Part shown: one piece after another, positions 8,643-17,273 of the stretch
How the letters are laid out: the number at the start of each line of letters is the position of its first letter
Numbering within the stretch: the first letter of the stretch is position 1
NCBI RefSeq assembly: GCF_003687725.1
Contig: NZ_RDOJ01000001.1
Span: 5,196-69,195 of the forward strand
Source: Faecalibacter macacae
GTDB lineage: Bacteria > Bacteroidota > Bacteroidia > Flavobacteriales > Weeksellaceae
Length of the DNA stretch: 64,000 nucleotides
Reading direction: 5' to 3'
Program-made: the position numbers and the translations under genes
The notes under the pieces: generated by a model
What the model was told of the DNA's origin: nothing
What the model saw: only the letters and a program-made list of their open reading frames with translations
Database searches by the model: none

Positions 8643-9941
8643 ATGGGAAAATTAAAAATAGGATGGAAGACAGCTACCGCATTAGTCGTATCGAATATGA
8701 TTGGTACAGGAGTTTTTACAAGTTTGGGTTATCAAATTGCTGACCTTAAAAACACCTATTCTATTCTTTTATTATGGTTGATTGGCGGATTTTTAGCTTT
8801 GATTGGTGCTTTTATTTATTCAGAATTAGCCTCTAAATTCAAAGAATCTGGTGGAGATTATATTTATTTATCTCGAACGTATCATCCAGTTTTGGGTTAT
8901 TTATCGAGTTGGGTTTCCTTGTTTGTTGGATTTTCAGCACCAATTTCGTTAGCAGCTTTAGCAATGATAAAATACTTGAATGTTTATGGTTTGGATTTAG
9001 GAAAAGAATTCGCGATCGGAATTATTTTAGTCGTTGCAATTTTCCAATCCTATAGCCTGAATTTGAGCAGTAAATTCCAAAATGTTTTTACAGTTTTAAA
9101 AGTAGTTTTTATTTTATTATTGATTGGATTAGGACTTTATTTTGTACCATCCATTGAACCGAATGCCATCGTTTTAGATTCGTCTTGGCAAAATGAAATT
9201 ATTTTACCGGCTTTCGCGACTTCCTTAGTTTATGTAACATTTGCATACACAGGCTGGAATTCGGCTTCATACATTGTTGGAGAAATTGAGAAACCAAAAG
9301 TTAATCTTCCAAAAGCCTTATTTATAGGAGTGATTTTTGTGACGATTTCTTACATTTTATTGAATTTTGTTTTTCTAAAACACGCTTCTTCAGCAAGTTT
9401 ATCTTTACAAGAAGATGTTGCAAATATTGCTTTTGTAAATGTTTTAGGACCAAATGGAGTAAAATGGGTGAGTTTATTTATCGCTTTACAATTAATTGCT
9501 ACAATTAGTGGTTATTTATGGATTGGTTCTCGATTGACACAAGCAACGGCGAAAGAAAATAAATTGTGGAGTTTTATGGCACCTGCCAATAAAAATGGAA
9601 TTCCATTACGTGCGATTTGGGTGCATACAGCAATTAGTATTGGATTAATTTTCACAGGCGATTTTGAAGTAATTTTTACTTATACATCTTTTGTTTTACA
9701 AATTTTAGCAACTTTAGCTATATCTACAGCTTTCTTCATCAAACAAGATCAATTAAAGATTATTAAATCTAAATTTTTCTATGTTTTACCTGCAATCTTC
9801 TTAGCGTTTAGTTTATACATCTGCTATTTTGTGTTGATGCAAAAAACAAAAGAAAGTCTGTTTGGGTTGGGAATCATTGTTTTAGGATTGATCTTATTTG
9901 TTTTTGATAAAAGGATAAGATTAGAAAAACCTGATAAATAA
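8643..9941 (+). CDS. APC-superfamily amino acid permease
   Basis: A permease of about 432 residues with around twelve hydrophobic segments. The N-terminal signature 'TALVVSNMIGTGVFTSLG' is the unwound first helix that binds the amino acid backbone in APC transporters, and 'GWNSASYIVGEIEKP' is the conserved segment after helix 6. It should import an amino acid across the inner membrane; the specificity is not visible. I start it at the ATG at 8643, because the in-frame ATG at 8619 lies inside the terminator hairpin and family members usually start a few residues before the first helix. It follows the SAM-regulated receptor, so read-through could put it under the same control and make methionine uptake plausible. 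Confidence 0.88.
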   Translation: MGKLKIGWKTATALVVSNMIGTGVFTSLGYQIADLKNTYSILLLWLIGGFLALIGAFIYSELASKFKESGGDYIYLSRTYHPVLGYLSSWVSLFVGFSAPISLAALAMIKYLNVYGLDLGKEFAIGIILVVAIFQSYSLNLSSKFQNVFTVLKVVFILLLIGLGLYFVPSIEPNAIVLDSSWQNEIILPAFATSLVYVTFAYTGWNSASYIVGEIEKPKVNLPKALFIGVIFVTISYILLNFVFLKHASSASLSLQEDVANIAFVNVLGPNGVKWVSLFIALQLIATISGYLWIGSRLTQATAKENKLWSFMAPANKNGIPLRAIWVHTAISIGLIFTGDFEVIFTYTSFVLQILATLAISTAFFIKQDQLKIIKSKFFYVLPAIFLAFSLYICYFVLMQKTKESLFGLGIIVLGLILFVFDKRIRLEKPDK

Positions 9942-9943
9942 AT

Positions 9944-10183
9944 TTAGTTTGTCTTTGATATTTTATTTGTTTTAAATAAAATATAGCAATCATAAATAAG
10001 CGTAATAGAAAAACCAATCGTTATACAAAGCCCAAATAACGCATAATTGAAAACATTTTCATGGAATATTTGATTTCCGATATGAAATACAGGATTGGAT
10101 TTTTTGAACGTTGCACCGATCGTAAAAGATATTAATACAATTAATACATATATTTTTATTCTTAAATAGTTGTAATTTTTCAT
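9944..10183 (-). CDS. Small two-helix membrane protein, hypothetical
   Basis: A 79-residue open frame with two clear hydrophobic stretches (about residues 10-26 and 46-70) and short basic ends, which looks like a real small inner-membrane protein. I do not recognise a family. It ends 2 bases from the convergent permease stop, and no separate terminator is visible between them. It could be spurious, but the hydrophobic pattern and Lys/Asn-rich ends are coherent. Confidence 0.5.
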   Translation of the reverse strand: MKNYNYLRIKIYVLIVLISFTIGATFKKSNPVFHIGNQIFHENVFNYALFGLCITIGFSITLIYDCYILFKTNKISKTN

Positions 10184-10260
10184 TTATCTTTTTAGTATTA
10201 TTTTAGTAATTAACGAGAGATACATAAATTTATTTTTAGAAGTTTATTTTACATAAAATA

Positions 10261-10292
10261 AAAAAAGCCACTTCTTAAGAAGTGGCTTTTTT
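10261..10292 (-). terminator. Perfect palindromic terminator
   Basis: A 32-base perfect palindrome (AAAAAAGCCACTTCTT and its complement) lies just past the stop of the metallopeptidase gene. It can act on either strand; the minus-strand gene is the obvious user. Confidence 0.85.
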
Positions 10293-10308
10293 ATTTAGAA
10301 ATAAATTA

Positions 10309-12312
10309 TTAATCTTTAATACCGTTAAAAATATATTGTAAAATCGGATTGATTTCCGGTTTTTCCAAATGCTTTTTAAAGATTTTAGTAAAATACTGAG
10401 GCGAATTAATCATCTTACGATCCACTAATTCATCAATAGTATCTACATATTCTACAGAAGTTTTACCAATTAAAAGGTTGTCTAATTTCTTTCCTTGATC
10501 GATATAATTCAAGATAGTTTTTAGGCCTTTTAAGTATAAAGCATCTTTTGTAAACCCACCACCACGATACACACGCGTAGTTAAATAGAATGCATTTTCC
10601 GGAGCCATTTTATATTCTTCCATCAATGTTAAAAACGTTTCATTAAACGATTTTCCGCTTGTTAACATATTTACAGCTAACACGCGTAAACCTAGTTCGC
10701 GTAAACGATCGTGGTTGATAGAATCTGAATAATATTCAGATAAAATTGCTAAACCTTCTTGCGTTAAAGTATTAACAGGTAAACCAATCGAAAAGATTTT
10801 TAAAGGCTGTTTTAAAGCATTCATTGTAGTAACCATATGTACACCAATTTCGTGCTCAATTAAACCTTTTGTAAATCGTTTATCGAATTTTACACCTTTC
10901 TTAATTACAACTTTTTTCTTTGAGTTGATTACTAAAGCTTTTGACGCAATATGGTCAGAAACTTCAATATCAAATTGAAAACCGTAATCTTGTGTTGCGT
11001 TTTTAAACAATTCTACAACTTCATTCTCATTAAATTCTCCTTCCTTTTCCATACGGAATTCAGGACAATAAAGAACGAAATTGGCATTATCAACATCTTT
11101 TTTTGATGGCTCGCCAAAATAACGTAACGAATTGTATAAGAATTTATTTGTACCAAGATTCGCTAATAAATCAACTTTATCAAAGTATGCATTAATTGTA
11201 TCTACATACATATTTTGAATACTGATATCGTTGATTTTTTCAACCTTGATATTCGATAATTTTCTTTTAAATTCGAATGGATCAATATTTAAAGGATTGT
11301 ACTTGAATTGTGGCTCGTATTTATAATTAGAAGCCAAAAATTTCTTCTTTTCAAACTCAAGATTAATCGGATTGATTACACTTAATAACTCGAAATCTTT
11401 AACTAAGCTATAAAGTTGTTTATCAATTTTAATTAAATCAGATTCTAATTCGTTGTGTAAAATATTTACTTGTTTTGAAACTTTATAAGAAGTTTCGTTT
11501 TTAATGAATTCGAATGCGTGATTTAAAATTGCTGTTTTAAATCCTTCTTTTATTTGGTTGATTACTTCAGGGAAAGATTCACCAGTTAATTCATCACAGT
11601 AAATTTTAGAAACTTCAGTAGCTAAAACCAAAGTGTCTTTAAATTTATTAGTAATGAAACCTAACAAATATCCACGTCCGTAAAAAACATCATTTACCGC
11701 AGTATAATTATGTATATCTCCTAATTCGATCAGGCTTAAACCATCACGCCAAGATTCAACATAATCCCCAAATTTCTGATGATCAACTAATTCTGCACCA
11801 ATGTTAAAAACAGGAACAGGTCGGTCCCAACGTTTCCAGTTGTAAGAATGAATGTCGTAAACGACACATTTTTTAAACTTAGATTCTAATTTCTGGATTA
11901 AAGCTTCTACTACTTCGTAAAACGCGTGATGTTTAGCTAAGCTTCGTTGTTTTTGGGATTCACTTAATGGAGTTTCCCATACATTTTTTCCCCATGCTTC
12001 TTCATAAATAGCATTGTCAGGATCACGATTTAAATCGTATTCAAAACGAGAATCACAACCTTGTATTAAGATAGGGAAATTTCCTACGAATTCTGCTGTA
12101 TGCGGATCTTCTTCATACCAACGTTCGTAGGTAGACAAACTACATTTTTCTAATACATCATCGCGCATTTGTCCACCATCATGGATAGCAGCACAAACGT
12201 AAGGTATATATTCATCAATTTTAATCTTGAATGATTCGTCTTCAGCATATGCTTCAAAGACAACTTCATTCTCAATATTTTTGATGATTTGTTGTATTGT
12301 TAAAATTTTCAT
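10309..12312 (-). CDS. QEGLA-motif (MATCAP/DUF1704) metallopeptidase fused to an FGase-like domain
   Basis: A 667-residue two-domain protein. Residues ~40-270 resemble N-formylglutamate amidohydrolases ('AAIHDGGQMRDDVL', 'VVYDIHSYNWKR'). Residues ~330-640 are the DUF1704/QEGLA metallopeptidase domain, with HEIGVH near residues 487-492 (an HExxxH zinc site) and 'LTQEGLAILSEYY' near 514. PGAP-style annotations call this 'flavohemoglobin expression-modulating QEGLA motif protein'. The animal homologues MATCAP1/2 are carboxypeptidases that trim C-terminal tyrosine from tubulin, so a peptidase or carboxypeptidase role is likely. It has no signal peptide and so is cytoplasmic. The start codon overlaps the end of the ATP-grasp gene by 4 bases, implying a coupled two-gene operon. 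Confidence 0.88.
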   Translation of the reverse strand: MKILTIQQIIKNIENEVVFEAYAEDESFKIKIDEYIPYVCAAIHDGGQMRDDVLEKCSLSTYERWYEEDPHTAEFVGNFPILIQGCDSRFEYDLNRDPDNAIYEEAWGKNVWETPLSESQKQRSLAKHHAFYEVVEALIQKLESKFKKCVVYDIHSYNWKRWDRPVPVFNIGAELVDHQKFGDYVESWRDGLSLIELGDIHNYTAVNDVFYGRGYLLGFITNKFKDTLVLATEVSKIYCDELTGESFPEVINQIKEGFKTAILNHAFEFIKNETSYKVSKQVNILHNELESDLIKIDKQLYSLVKDFELLSVINPINLEFEKKKFLASNYKYEPQFKYNPLNIDPFEFKRKLSNIKVEKINDISIQNMYVDTINAYFDKVDLLANLGTNKFLYNSLRYFGEPSKKDVDNANFVLYCPEFRMEKEGEFNENEVVELFKNATQDYGFQFDIEVSDHIASKALVINSKKKVVIKKGVKFDKRFTKGLIEHEIGVHMVTTMNALKQPLKIFSIGLPVNTLTQEGLAILSEYYSDSINHDRLRELGLRVLAVNMLTSGKSFNETFLTLMEEYKMAPENAFYLTTRVYRGGGFTKDALYLKGLKTILNYIDQGKKLDNLLIGKTSVEYVDTIDELVDRKMINSPQYFTKIFKKHLEKPEINPILQYIFNGIKD

Positions 12313-13289
12313 TTTTTAAATTCTTCGTATTTCTCTAAAATCATAGAGATAATTTGTTTTTGGATGTCTGTATTTCCGTTTACATTATTGTGAGGAACGA
12401 TTCCACCAGGACTAACCACATTTAATTCAACCATTTTTCCGTTGATTAAATCGATTCCTGTAAAATAAATTCCGTCTTTAACTAAACGTTCACCCATTTG
12501 GCGACATAAATTGATTTCGTGATCAGTTAAATCATGCTTGATAGCTGATCCTCCTGCAGAAATATTAGAACGGTGATCACCAGCTGCAGGCACACGCATA
12601 ATTGCACCAATTGGTTCACCATTTATTACAATAGCACGAACGTCTCCTTTTTCAGCACCTTCAATATAATTTTGGCAGATGATAGGTTGAGGTTTTCCAT
12701 CGTGGTTAATGTAAAAATCAGCAATTGAGCTTAAGTTTCCGATGCTATTTTTTTCAAAAAGAACAACACCTTTTCCACCCATTCCATCTAATGGTTTAAC
12801 GATAAAACGCTCAAAATTATATTCTTCTACAAATTGTTTAATTAACTCAACATCGCGAGTAATTAAAGTTTGCGGAACGATAGATTCTTTACCATCATCA
12901 AAAGATGCAGCATAGATTTTATTATTTGCTTTACGAAGACCAGAAGGTTTATTTACAAAGAATACTTCGTCTTCAATCATTTCTAACATGTTTAATAAAA
13001 GTGGATCAACAGGTGGATCACTTCTCATAAAAATTATGTCGAACGATGTTAAATCTTTTACTGCAGTTTCAAATTGCATTGTATGATAAAATTCAACGCA
13101 ATCTTCCGTTTCAATAGAGATCAATTTATTACATTTTCCAACTACTTTTCCTTTGTTGATAGAAATGTCTTTTGTTGTTAAATAAGATACTTCAAAACCA
13201 CGGTTTACGCATTCTTTTATTAAACGCATTGTGGTATCTTTTCCTGGTTCTACTTTTTCCCAAGGATACATAACGAAGCATATTTTCAT
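12309..13289 (-). CDS. Glutathione-synthetase-like ATP-grasp ligase
   Basis: A 326-residue ATP-grasp enzyme of the glutathione synthetase (GshB) type. It has an N-terminal 'MKICFVMYPWEK' substrate domain, 'RSDPPVDPLLLNML', 'NKPSGLRKANNKIYA', the ATP-binding 'VKPLDGMGGKGVVLF', and the metal/ATP site 'NVVSPGGIVPHN' near the C-terminus. It should join a carboxylate to an amine with ATP. True glutathione synthesis is doubtful: no gshA is nearby and the organism has bshC for bacillithiol. The coupled peptidase gene suggests a peptide substrate. The frame is open upstream to 13418, but the extra 43 residues are AT-rich spacer, and the conserved start is the ATG at 13289. Confidence 0.85.
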   Translation of the reverse strand: MKICFVMYPWEKVEPGKDTTMRLIKECVNRGFEVSYLTTKDISINKGKVVGKCNKLISIETEDCVEFYHTMQFETAVKDLTSFDIIFMRSDPPVDPLLLNMLEMIEDEVFFVNKPSGLRKANNKIYAASFDDGKESIVPQTLITRDVELIKQFVEEYNFERFIVKPLDGMGGKGVVLFEKNSIGNLSSIADFYINHDGKPQPIICQNYIEGAEKGDVRAIVINGEPIGAIMRVPAAGDHRSNISAGGSAIKHDLTDHEINLCRQMGERLVKDGIYFTGIDLINGKMVELNVVSPGGIVPHNNVNGNTDIQKQIISMILEKYEEFKK

Positions 13290-13423
13290 ATAATATAAAC
13301 GGATTTTTAATTTGTTGCAATAATAGACAAAAGTTTGATAAAATAATTTAAAAATTAAAAATTGGCGAAAATTTAATATCAATACGTCTAAATATAAGAA
13401 AATCAAATAGAAAAACATAAAAT

Positions 13424-13468
13424 AAAAAGGTGATTGTTTATTGATTTATAATAAACAATCACCTTTTT
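13424..13468 (-). terminator. Long perfect-stem terminator
   Basis: A 17-bp stem (AAAAAGGTGATTGTTTA, 13424-13440, against 13452-13468) with an 11-base loop, just downstream of the TlpA-like gene on the minus strand. Confidence 0.85.
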
Positions 13469-13488
13469 GGTTGTAAACTTATTAACTC

Positions 13489-14007
13489 TTATTCTTTTTT
13501 TCGTAATTGATCAATAGTTGTTTGAACTTCAGGATCTTCTGCTTTTACTGAATAGTATTTTGCTATTTTACCTTCTTGATCTAAAATTAAATAACGTGGA
13601 ATCCAATTTAAATCGATTGAAGTTGCAAACTCATTTTTCCAGTTATTTCCCATATAATAATGGTCACCTTCTATTTGATATTTTTCAACTCCTTTTTTCC
13701 AAGCTTCTTCTGTTTTATCCATTGATAGGTAAACAAATTTAACGTCTGGATTGTTCGCTTTTAATTCTTTTAATTTTGGCATTCCTTTAATACAATCTCC
13801 ACACCAAGTTGCCCATAAATCAAGTACAACTATTTGTCCATTGTATTCTTTTATTACATTTTCTAATGTTAATGAACTACCTTTTGTATCAACAACTTTA
13901 TCTTGTAAAGCTATTTGTGAAAATTCTGTTTTCATAACAGTAGGAATTTTTTGTGCAAAAACTGCTAATCCTACTATTAGGCTTAAAATGCTAAATATCT
14001 TTTTCAT
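13489..14007 (-). CDS. TlpA-like exported thioredoxin-fold protein
   Basis: A 172-residue protein with a signal peptide (residues 1-18, cleavage near VFA-Q) and a thioredoxin-like domain with the active site WATWCGDC; 'NWIPRYLILDQEGKI' holds the cis-proline. It should be a periplasmic thiol:disulfide reductase of the TlpA/ResA type. The second position of the motif (CGDC rather than CxPC) is unusual for TlpA/ResA and may alter redox potential. Single gene, divergent from pth. Confidence 0.88.
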   Translation of the reverse strand: MKKIFSILSLIVGLAVFAQKIPTVMKTEFSQIALQDKVVDTKGSSLTLENVIKEYNGQIVVLDLWATWCGDCIKGMPKLKELKANNPDVKFVYLSMDKTEEAWKKGVEKYQIEGDHYYMGNNWKNEFATSIDLNWIPRYLILDQEGKIAKYYSVKAEDPEVQTTIDQLRKKE

Positions 14008-14115
14008 TTTCTATAACTCATATGCTTTTATCCAAAAGCTGTACCAAAATAACTGAAATTAATTAAATCTTATTAATTTTTCTATCTGAATCTTAAATAT
14101 TGTACCTTTGTTTTT

Positions 14116-14682
14116 ATGCAGAAATATTTAATCATTGGATTGGGTAACATCGGTGCGAAATACGAAAATACTCGTCATAATATTGGATTTAAAGTTGTTG
14201 AACGTATAGCAGAGAAAGCAGGTGCTAAATTTATTCCATCAAATTTTGGAGAAGTTTGTCAATTCAAATTTAAAGGTCGCCCTGTTACTTTATTAAAGCC
14301 AAATACGTATATGAATTTGAGCGGAGATGCTGTTAGATTTTGGATGAAAAAAGAAAATATTGCAATTGAAAATATTTTTGTGATTACAGATGATCTTAAT
14401 TTACCTTTTGGATCTATTCGTATGCGTGCCAAAGGAAGCGATGGAGGACATAATGGATTGAAGGATATTCAAAATAAATTACAATCTCAGGCTTATCCAA
14501 GATTACGCTTTGGTGTAGGCAATGAGTATCTTAAGGGACAACAAATAGATTATGTACTTGGAGACTGGACTGCCGAGGAGAATGAAATTATGAATGAGAG
14601 ATTAAATCATTCTGCAGATGCAGCATTATCTTTTGTATTTGCAGGGTTAAATAACACAATGAATCAATATAATGGGAAATAA
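14116..14682 (+). CDS. pth: Peptidyl-tRNA hydrolase
   Basis: A 188-residue Pth enzyme, the usual length. It releases peptides from peptidyl-tRNA that drops off ribosomes. Seen: 'GLGNIGAKYENTRHNIGF' with the catalytic His (about residue 21), 'LLKPNTYMNLSGDAV' with the conserved Asn, 'DDLNLPFGSIRMR', and 'GSDGGHNGLKDI' with the second His. A TACCTTTG box at 14103-14110 ends 5 bases before the ATG, so the message may have almost no leader. It overlaps the next gene by 11 bases. Confidence 0.97.
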   Translation: MQKYLIIGLGNIGAKYENTRHNIGFKVVERIAEKAGAKFIPSNFGEVCQFKFKGRPVTLLKPNTYMNLSGDAVRFWMKKENIAIENIFVITDDLNLPFGSIRMRAKGSDGGHNGLKDIQNKLQSQAYPRLRFGVGNEYLKGQQIDYVLGDWTAEENEIMNERLNHSADAALSFVFAGLNNTMNQYNGK

Positions 14683-15085
14683 ATTTGTTTTAACGATGGC
14701 TTTAGTTGGAGGAATATTATTTACATCTTGCCAAACTAATCAAGTAGAAAAAGTAACATCAACAGAAGAAATTCAACAGATTATTTCTTCTTTAAATAAT
14801 GTAAATCAAGTTGATTTATCGAATCCAAATAATGTTTTAATTGATGTTCGTACGCCAGAAGAGTATGCTGAAGGGCATGTACCAGGAGCAATTAATTTAA
14901 ATGTAAAAGACGATAATTTTTGGAAAAAAGTTTCTGAATTAGATTCTACAAAAAATTACTACATCTATTGCCGATCTGGTGTAAGAGCAAAATCTGCAGA
15001 AGCAATTATGTTAGAAAATAACTTGAAAAAAGTACATACTTTTCAAGACGGAATGTTAACATACGAGGGAGAAACTGAAAAATAA
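14672..15085 (+). CDS. Rhodanese-like lipoprotein
   Basis: A 137-residue protein with a lipoprotein signal (hydrophobic stretch ending ILFTSC, Cys20 as the lipid anchor) and one rhodanese domain. 'LIDVRTPEEYAEGHVPGAINL' is the CH2A-type motif and 'YCRSGVRAKSAE' carries the catalytic Cys in a six-residue loop. It probably handles sulfane sulfur or thiols at the periplasmic side of a membrane. Translationally coupled to pth by an 11-base overlap, and to the next gene by a TAATG overlap. Confidence 0.9.
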   Translation: MGNKFVLTMALVGGILFTSCQTNQVEKVTSTEEIQQIISSLNNVNQVDLSNPNNVLIDVRTPEEYAEGHVPGAINLNVKDDNFWKKVSELDSTKNYYIYCRSGVRAKSAEAIMLENNLKKVHTFQDGMLTYEGETEK

Positions 15086-15315
15086 TGGAAGGTTTACGAC
15101 CTGAATTTTTAAAAGATATCGTTACAACAAAAATGCCTTTTGGGAAATACCAAGGTCGTTTGTTGTGTGATTTACCAATTTCTTATCTAGAATGGTTTGT
15201 AAGTAAAGCTGGCTTTCCTGAAGGGAAATTAGGTCAGTTGCTTTCTACAGTTTATGAGATTAAATTAAATGGATTAGACGAAATCATTTTTCACTTGAAA
15301 AAGAATTATCAATAA
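15085..15315 (+). CDS. DUF3820 family small protein
   Basis: A 76-residue protein with the DUF3820 pattern 'MPFGKYQGRLLCDLPISYLEWF'. The family is described as a putative quorum-sensing-regulated virulence factor; similar segments sit next to exonuclease domains in other bacteria. Its biochemical role is unknown. The ATG overlaps the rhodanese stop by one base, and a terminator follows directly, so it ends the pth operon. Confidence 0.88.
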   Translation: MEGLRPEFLKDIVTTKMPFGKYQGRLLCDLPISYLEWFVSKAGFPEGKLGQLLSTVYEIKLNGLDEIIFHLKKNYQ

Positions 15316-15322
15316 AATATAG

Positions 15323-15352
15323 AAGGATTACTAAAACAGTAATCCTTTTTTT
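15323..15352 (+). terminator. Terminator of the pth operon
   Basis: Stem AAGGATTACT / AGTAATCCTT with a 5-base loop, followed by seven Ts. Confidence 0.88.
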
Positions 15353-15381
15353 GTATTTTAGTGCTACTAAAATATTTTAAA

Positions 15382-15993
15382 ATGAGAAAATTACTATTTG
15401 CTTTTCTCTTTACTACCCTAATTAATTTTAACCTAAAAGCACAAGAATCATCAGAGATATCTGTAGGTGTCGGTGATGGTGTTACTTATGAATTATTTTT
15501 TGAGTTTGAAGGTCTAATCAATGGTTTGATACCTAGTATTACTAAAGGACATTATTTTACAGAAGATGTATCGGTAAGTACACCATACATTTTTCTTGAT
15601 TATAGAAGACCAGTTTCAGATCGTATGAAAGTAGGAGCTCAAATAGGATATTATGCTTATAAAGGAACATCTACAGAGTATAGTTTCAATAGAGAAATTT
15701 ATGAGGTTTATGATGTTAAGCGATCTGCTTTTGTGATTATGCCAGGTTTAGATTATACCTATTATCAACGAAATAAGTTTAAATTTTATGGCAATGTAAT
15801 GGCCGGAGTTGGTATTACAAATTCAGAAGCAAAAGGAACAATGAATACATCTCGCTATGGTGAAGATAATAATGTGATTTTTGCTTTTCAAGTCAATCCT
15901 ATAGGGTTATCTTATGGAGAAAATTTTAAAATTTTTGCTGAAGGTGGATTAGGTTTCTCAATAGTTAATGCAGGAGTTAGGTTTAAATTATAA
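15382..15993 (+). CDS. Outer-membrane beta-barrel protein
   Basis: A 203-residue protein with a signal peptide (MRKLLFAFLFTT..., cleavage near LKA-Q). Alternating hydrophobic strands and a terminal 'NAGVRFKL' are typical of small 8-10-stranded barrels in Bacteroidota. No ligand or enzyme motif is visible. The frame opens at a GTG at 15361, but the seven extra residues spoil the signal peptide, so the ATG at 15382 is preferred. It is flanked on both sides by terminators and is therefore monocistronic. Confidence 0.78.
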   Translation: MRKLLFAFLFTTLINFNLKAQESSEISVGVGDGVTYELFFEFEGLINGLIPSITKGHYFTEDVSVSTPYIFLDYRRPVSDRMKVGAQIGYYAYKGTSTEYSFNREIYEVYDVKRSAFVIMPGLDYTYYQRNKFKFYGNVMAGVGITNSEAKGTMNTSRYGEDNNVIFAFQVNPIGLSYGENFKIFAEGGLGFSIVNAGVRFKL

Positions 15994-15996
15994 TAT

Positions 15997-16025
15997 AAAG
16001 GATTACCAAACGGTAATCCTTTTTC
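15997..16025. terminator. Bidirectional terminator
   Basis: Stem AAAGGATTACC / GGTAATCCTTT with an AAAC loop between convergent genes. Its core (GGATTAC) is the same as that of the terminator at 15323. Confidence 0.85.
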
Positions 16026-16591
16026 TATTTATATAATCCAATTTTATCCAAATGTTCCCAAACGCCATTTGGTAACATTGGTTTAATATTTCTATTTTCT
16101 TTAACCGCTGAACGAATAAACGTTGAAGAAATTTCCATCAAAGGAGCTTCTACAATTTGTACATTTTCTAAGCTTTCATCTTGGACATATCCTGGTCTTG
16201 GATAAACATAAATTGGATATTTAGCCAAGATAATTTCACTATTTTTCCATTTGTGTAATCCTTTTAAATTATCAGAACCCATGATTAAACAAAACTGATC
16301 ATTCGGATATCTTTCTTCTAAATGAATTAATGTATCAATGGTGTAAGAAGGTTTTGGTAATCGAAATTCGATGTCTGAAGCTCTAAGATTCGGATAATCT
16401 TTAATAGCGATTTCAACCATATCTAATCGATCAAATTCATTAGCTAAAGAAGCTTTCTTCTTGAATGGATTTTGAGGTGAAATTACAAACCAAACTTGAT
16501 CCAAATCGGTAAAATTTTGGAAATGATTTGCAATAATTAAATGACCAATGTGTATAGGATTGAATGAACCAAAGTATAATCCGATTTTCAT
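16025..16591 (-). CDS. nadD: Nicotinate-nucleotide adenylyltransferase
   Basis: A 188-residue nucleotidyltransferase that adenylates nicotinate mononucleotide in NAD synthesis. It has the HxGH signature in 'GSFNPIHIGHL' (residues 8-18), 'FCLIMGSDNLKGLHKWK' in the middle, and the ISSTFIR motif near the C-terminus. Normal length for the family. It is monocistronic between two hairpins. Confidence 0.96.
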   Translation of the reverse strand: MKIGLYFGSFNPIHIGHLIIANHFQNFTDLDQVWFVISPQNPFKKKASLANEFDRLDMVEIAIKDYPNLRASDIEFRLPKPSYTIDTLIHLEERYPNDQFCLIMGSDNLKGLHKWKNSEIILAKYPIYVYPRPGYVQDESLENVQIVEAPLMEISSTFIRSAVKENRNIKPMLPNGVWEHLDKIGLYK

Positions 16592-16655
16592 AGCAATATT
16601 ATTTTTACAAACTTATTAACTTTTGTGGATAACGCGATAATTAAGCCAAAGAAAT

Positions 16656-16685
16656 AAAAAAGGCTTCCATTTCTGAAAGCCTTTT
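16656..16685 (-). terminator. Terminator of the DUF2520-kdsC-maf operon
   Basis: Arms AAAAGGCTT and AAGCCTTTT; read on the minus strand it is followed by a T-rich run just past maf. Confidence 0.78.
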
Positions 16686-16688
16686 CTA

Positions 16689-17273
16689 TTAAAATTTTTG
16701 TAATTCTTTATACAATTGATGTACGGGTAGTCCCATTACATTAAAATAACTTCCGTCGATTTTTTCAACTCCGATGTAACCAATCCATTCTTGGATTCCG
16801 TAAGCACCAGCTTTATCGAAAGGTTTGTACTGATCGATGTAGAAATAAATTTCTTCATCTGTTAATTCAGCAAAAGTAACTTTAGTTTCAGCAGTAAAAG
16901 TAACTTCTTTATCAACTGATTTAATTGTTACAGATGTGTAAACAGAATGTGTGTTATTACTTAAAGCTTTTATCATTCGGTAAGCATCTTCACGATTTTC
17001 AGGTTTTTCTAACGATTCGTTATTTGCCCAAACAGTTGTATCAGACGTAATGATTATTTCATTCAGTTTTAAATCTGAATAAGCATTTGCTTTCTTGGCT
17101 GATAAATATTCAGTAATTTGATTTGCTTTGTAAATTTCACGGTCAAAAGATTCATCAATATTTAATGATAATGTAGAAAATTCTAAACCTAAACCAGCTA
17201 ATAATTCGCGTCTACGAGGAGATTGAGAAGCTAAAATTAATTGCTTGTCTTTTAATTTATCTTGTAATAACAT
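16689..17273 (-). CDS. Maf-family nucleoside triphosphate pyrophosphatase
   Basis: A 194-residue Maf protein. 'LASQSPRRRELL' (residues 14-25) is the signature, 'ITSDTTVWANN' has the catalytic Asp, and 'DKAGAYGIQEW' has the conserved Gln. The pattern is that of the dTTP/UTP (YhdE-like) class, which clears non-canonical or modified nucleotides. Its start overlaps the kdsC stop by one base; last gene of a three-gene operon. Confidence 0.93.
   Translation of the reverse strand: MLLQDKLKDKQLILASQSPRRRELLAGLGLEFSTLSLNIDESFDREIYKANQITEYLSAKKANAYSDLKLNEIIITSDTTVWANNESLEKPENREDAYRMIKALSNNTHSVYTSVTIKSVDKEVTFTAETKVTFAELTDEEIYFYIDQYKPFDKAGAYGIQEWIGYIGVEKIDGSYFNVMGLPVHQLYKELQKF

Noticed and set aside
12309-13289. 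Confident call of glutathione synthetase
   Set aside because: bshC indicates bacillithiol, no gshA is visible, and the gene is coupled to a peptidase; only the fold is supported.
12309-13418. Longer ATP-grasp reading frame starting at 13418
   Set aside because: The 43 extra residues are AT-rich spacer sequence; the conserved protein begins at the ATG at 13289.
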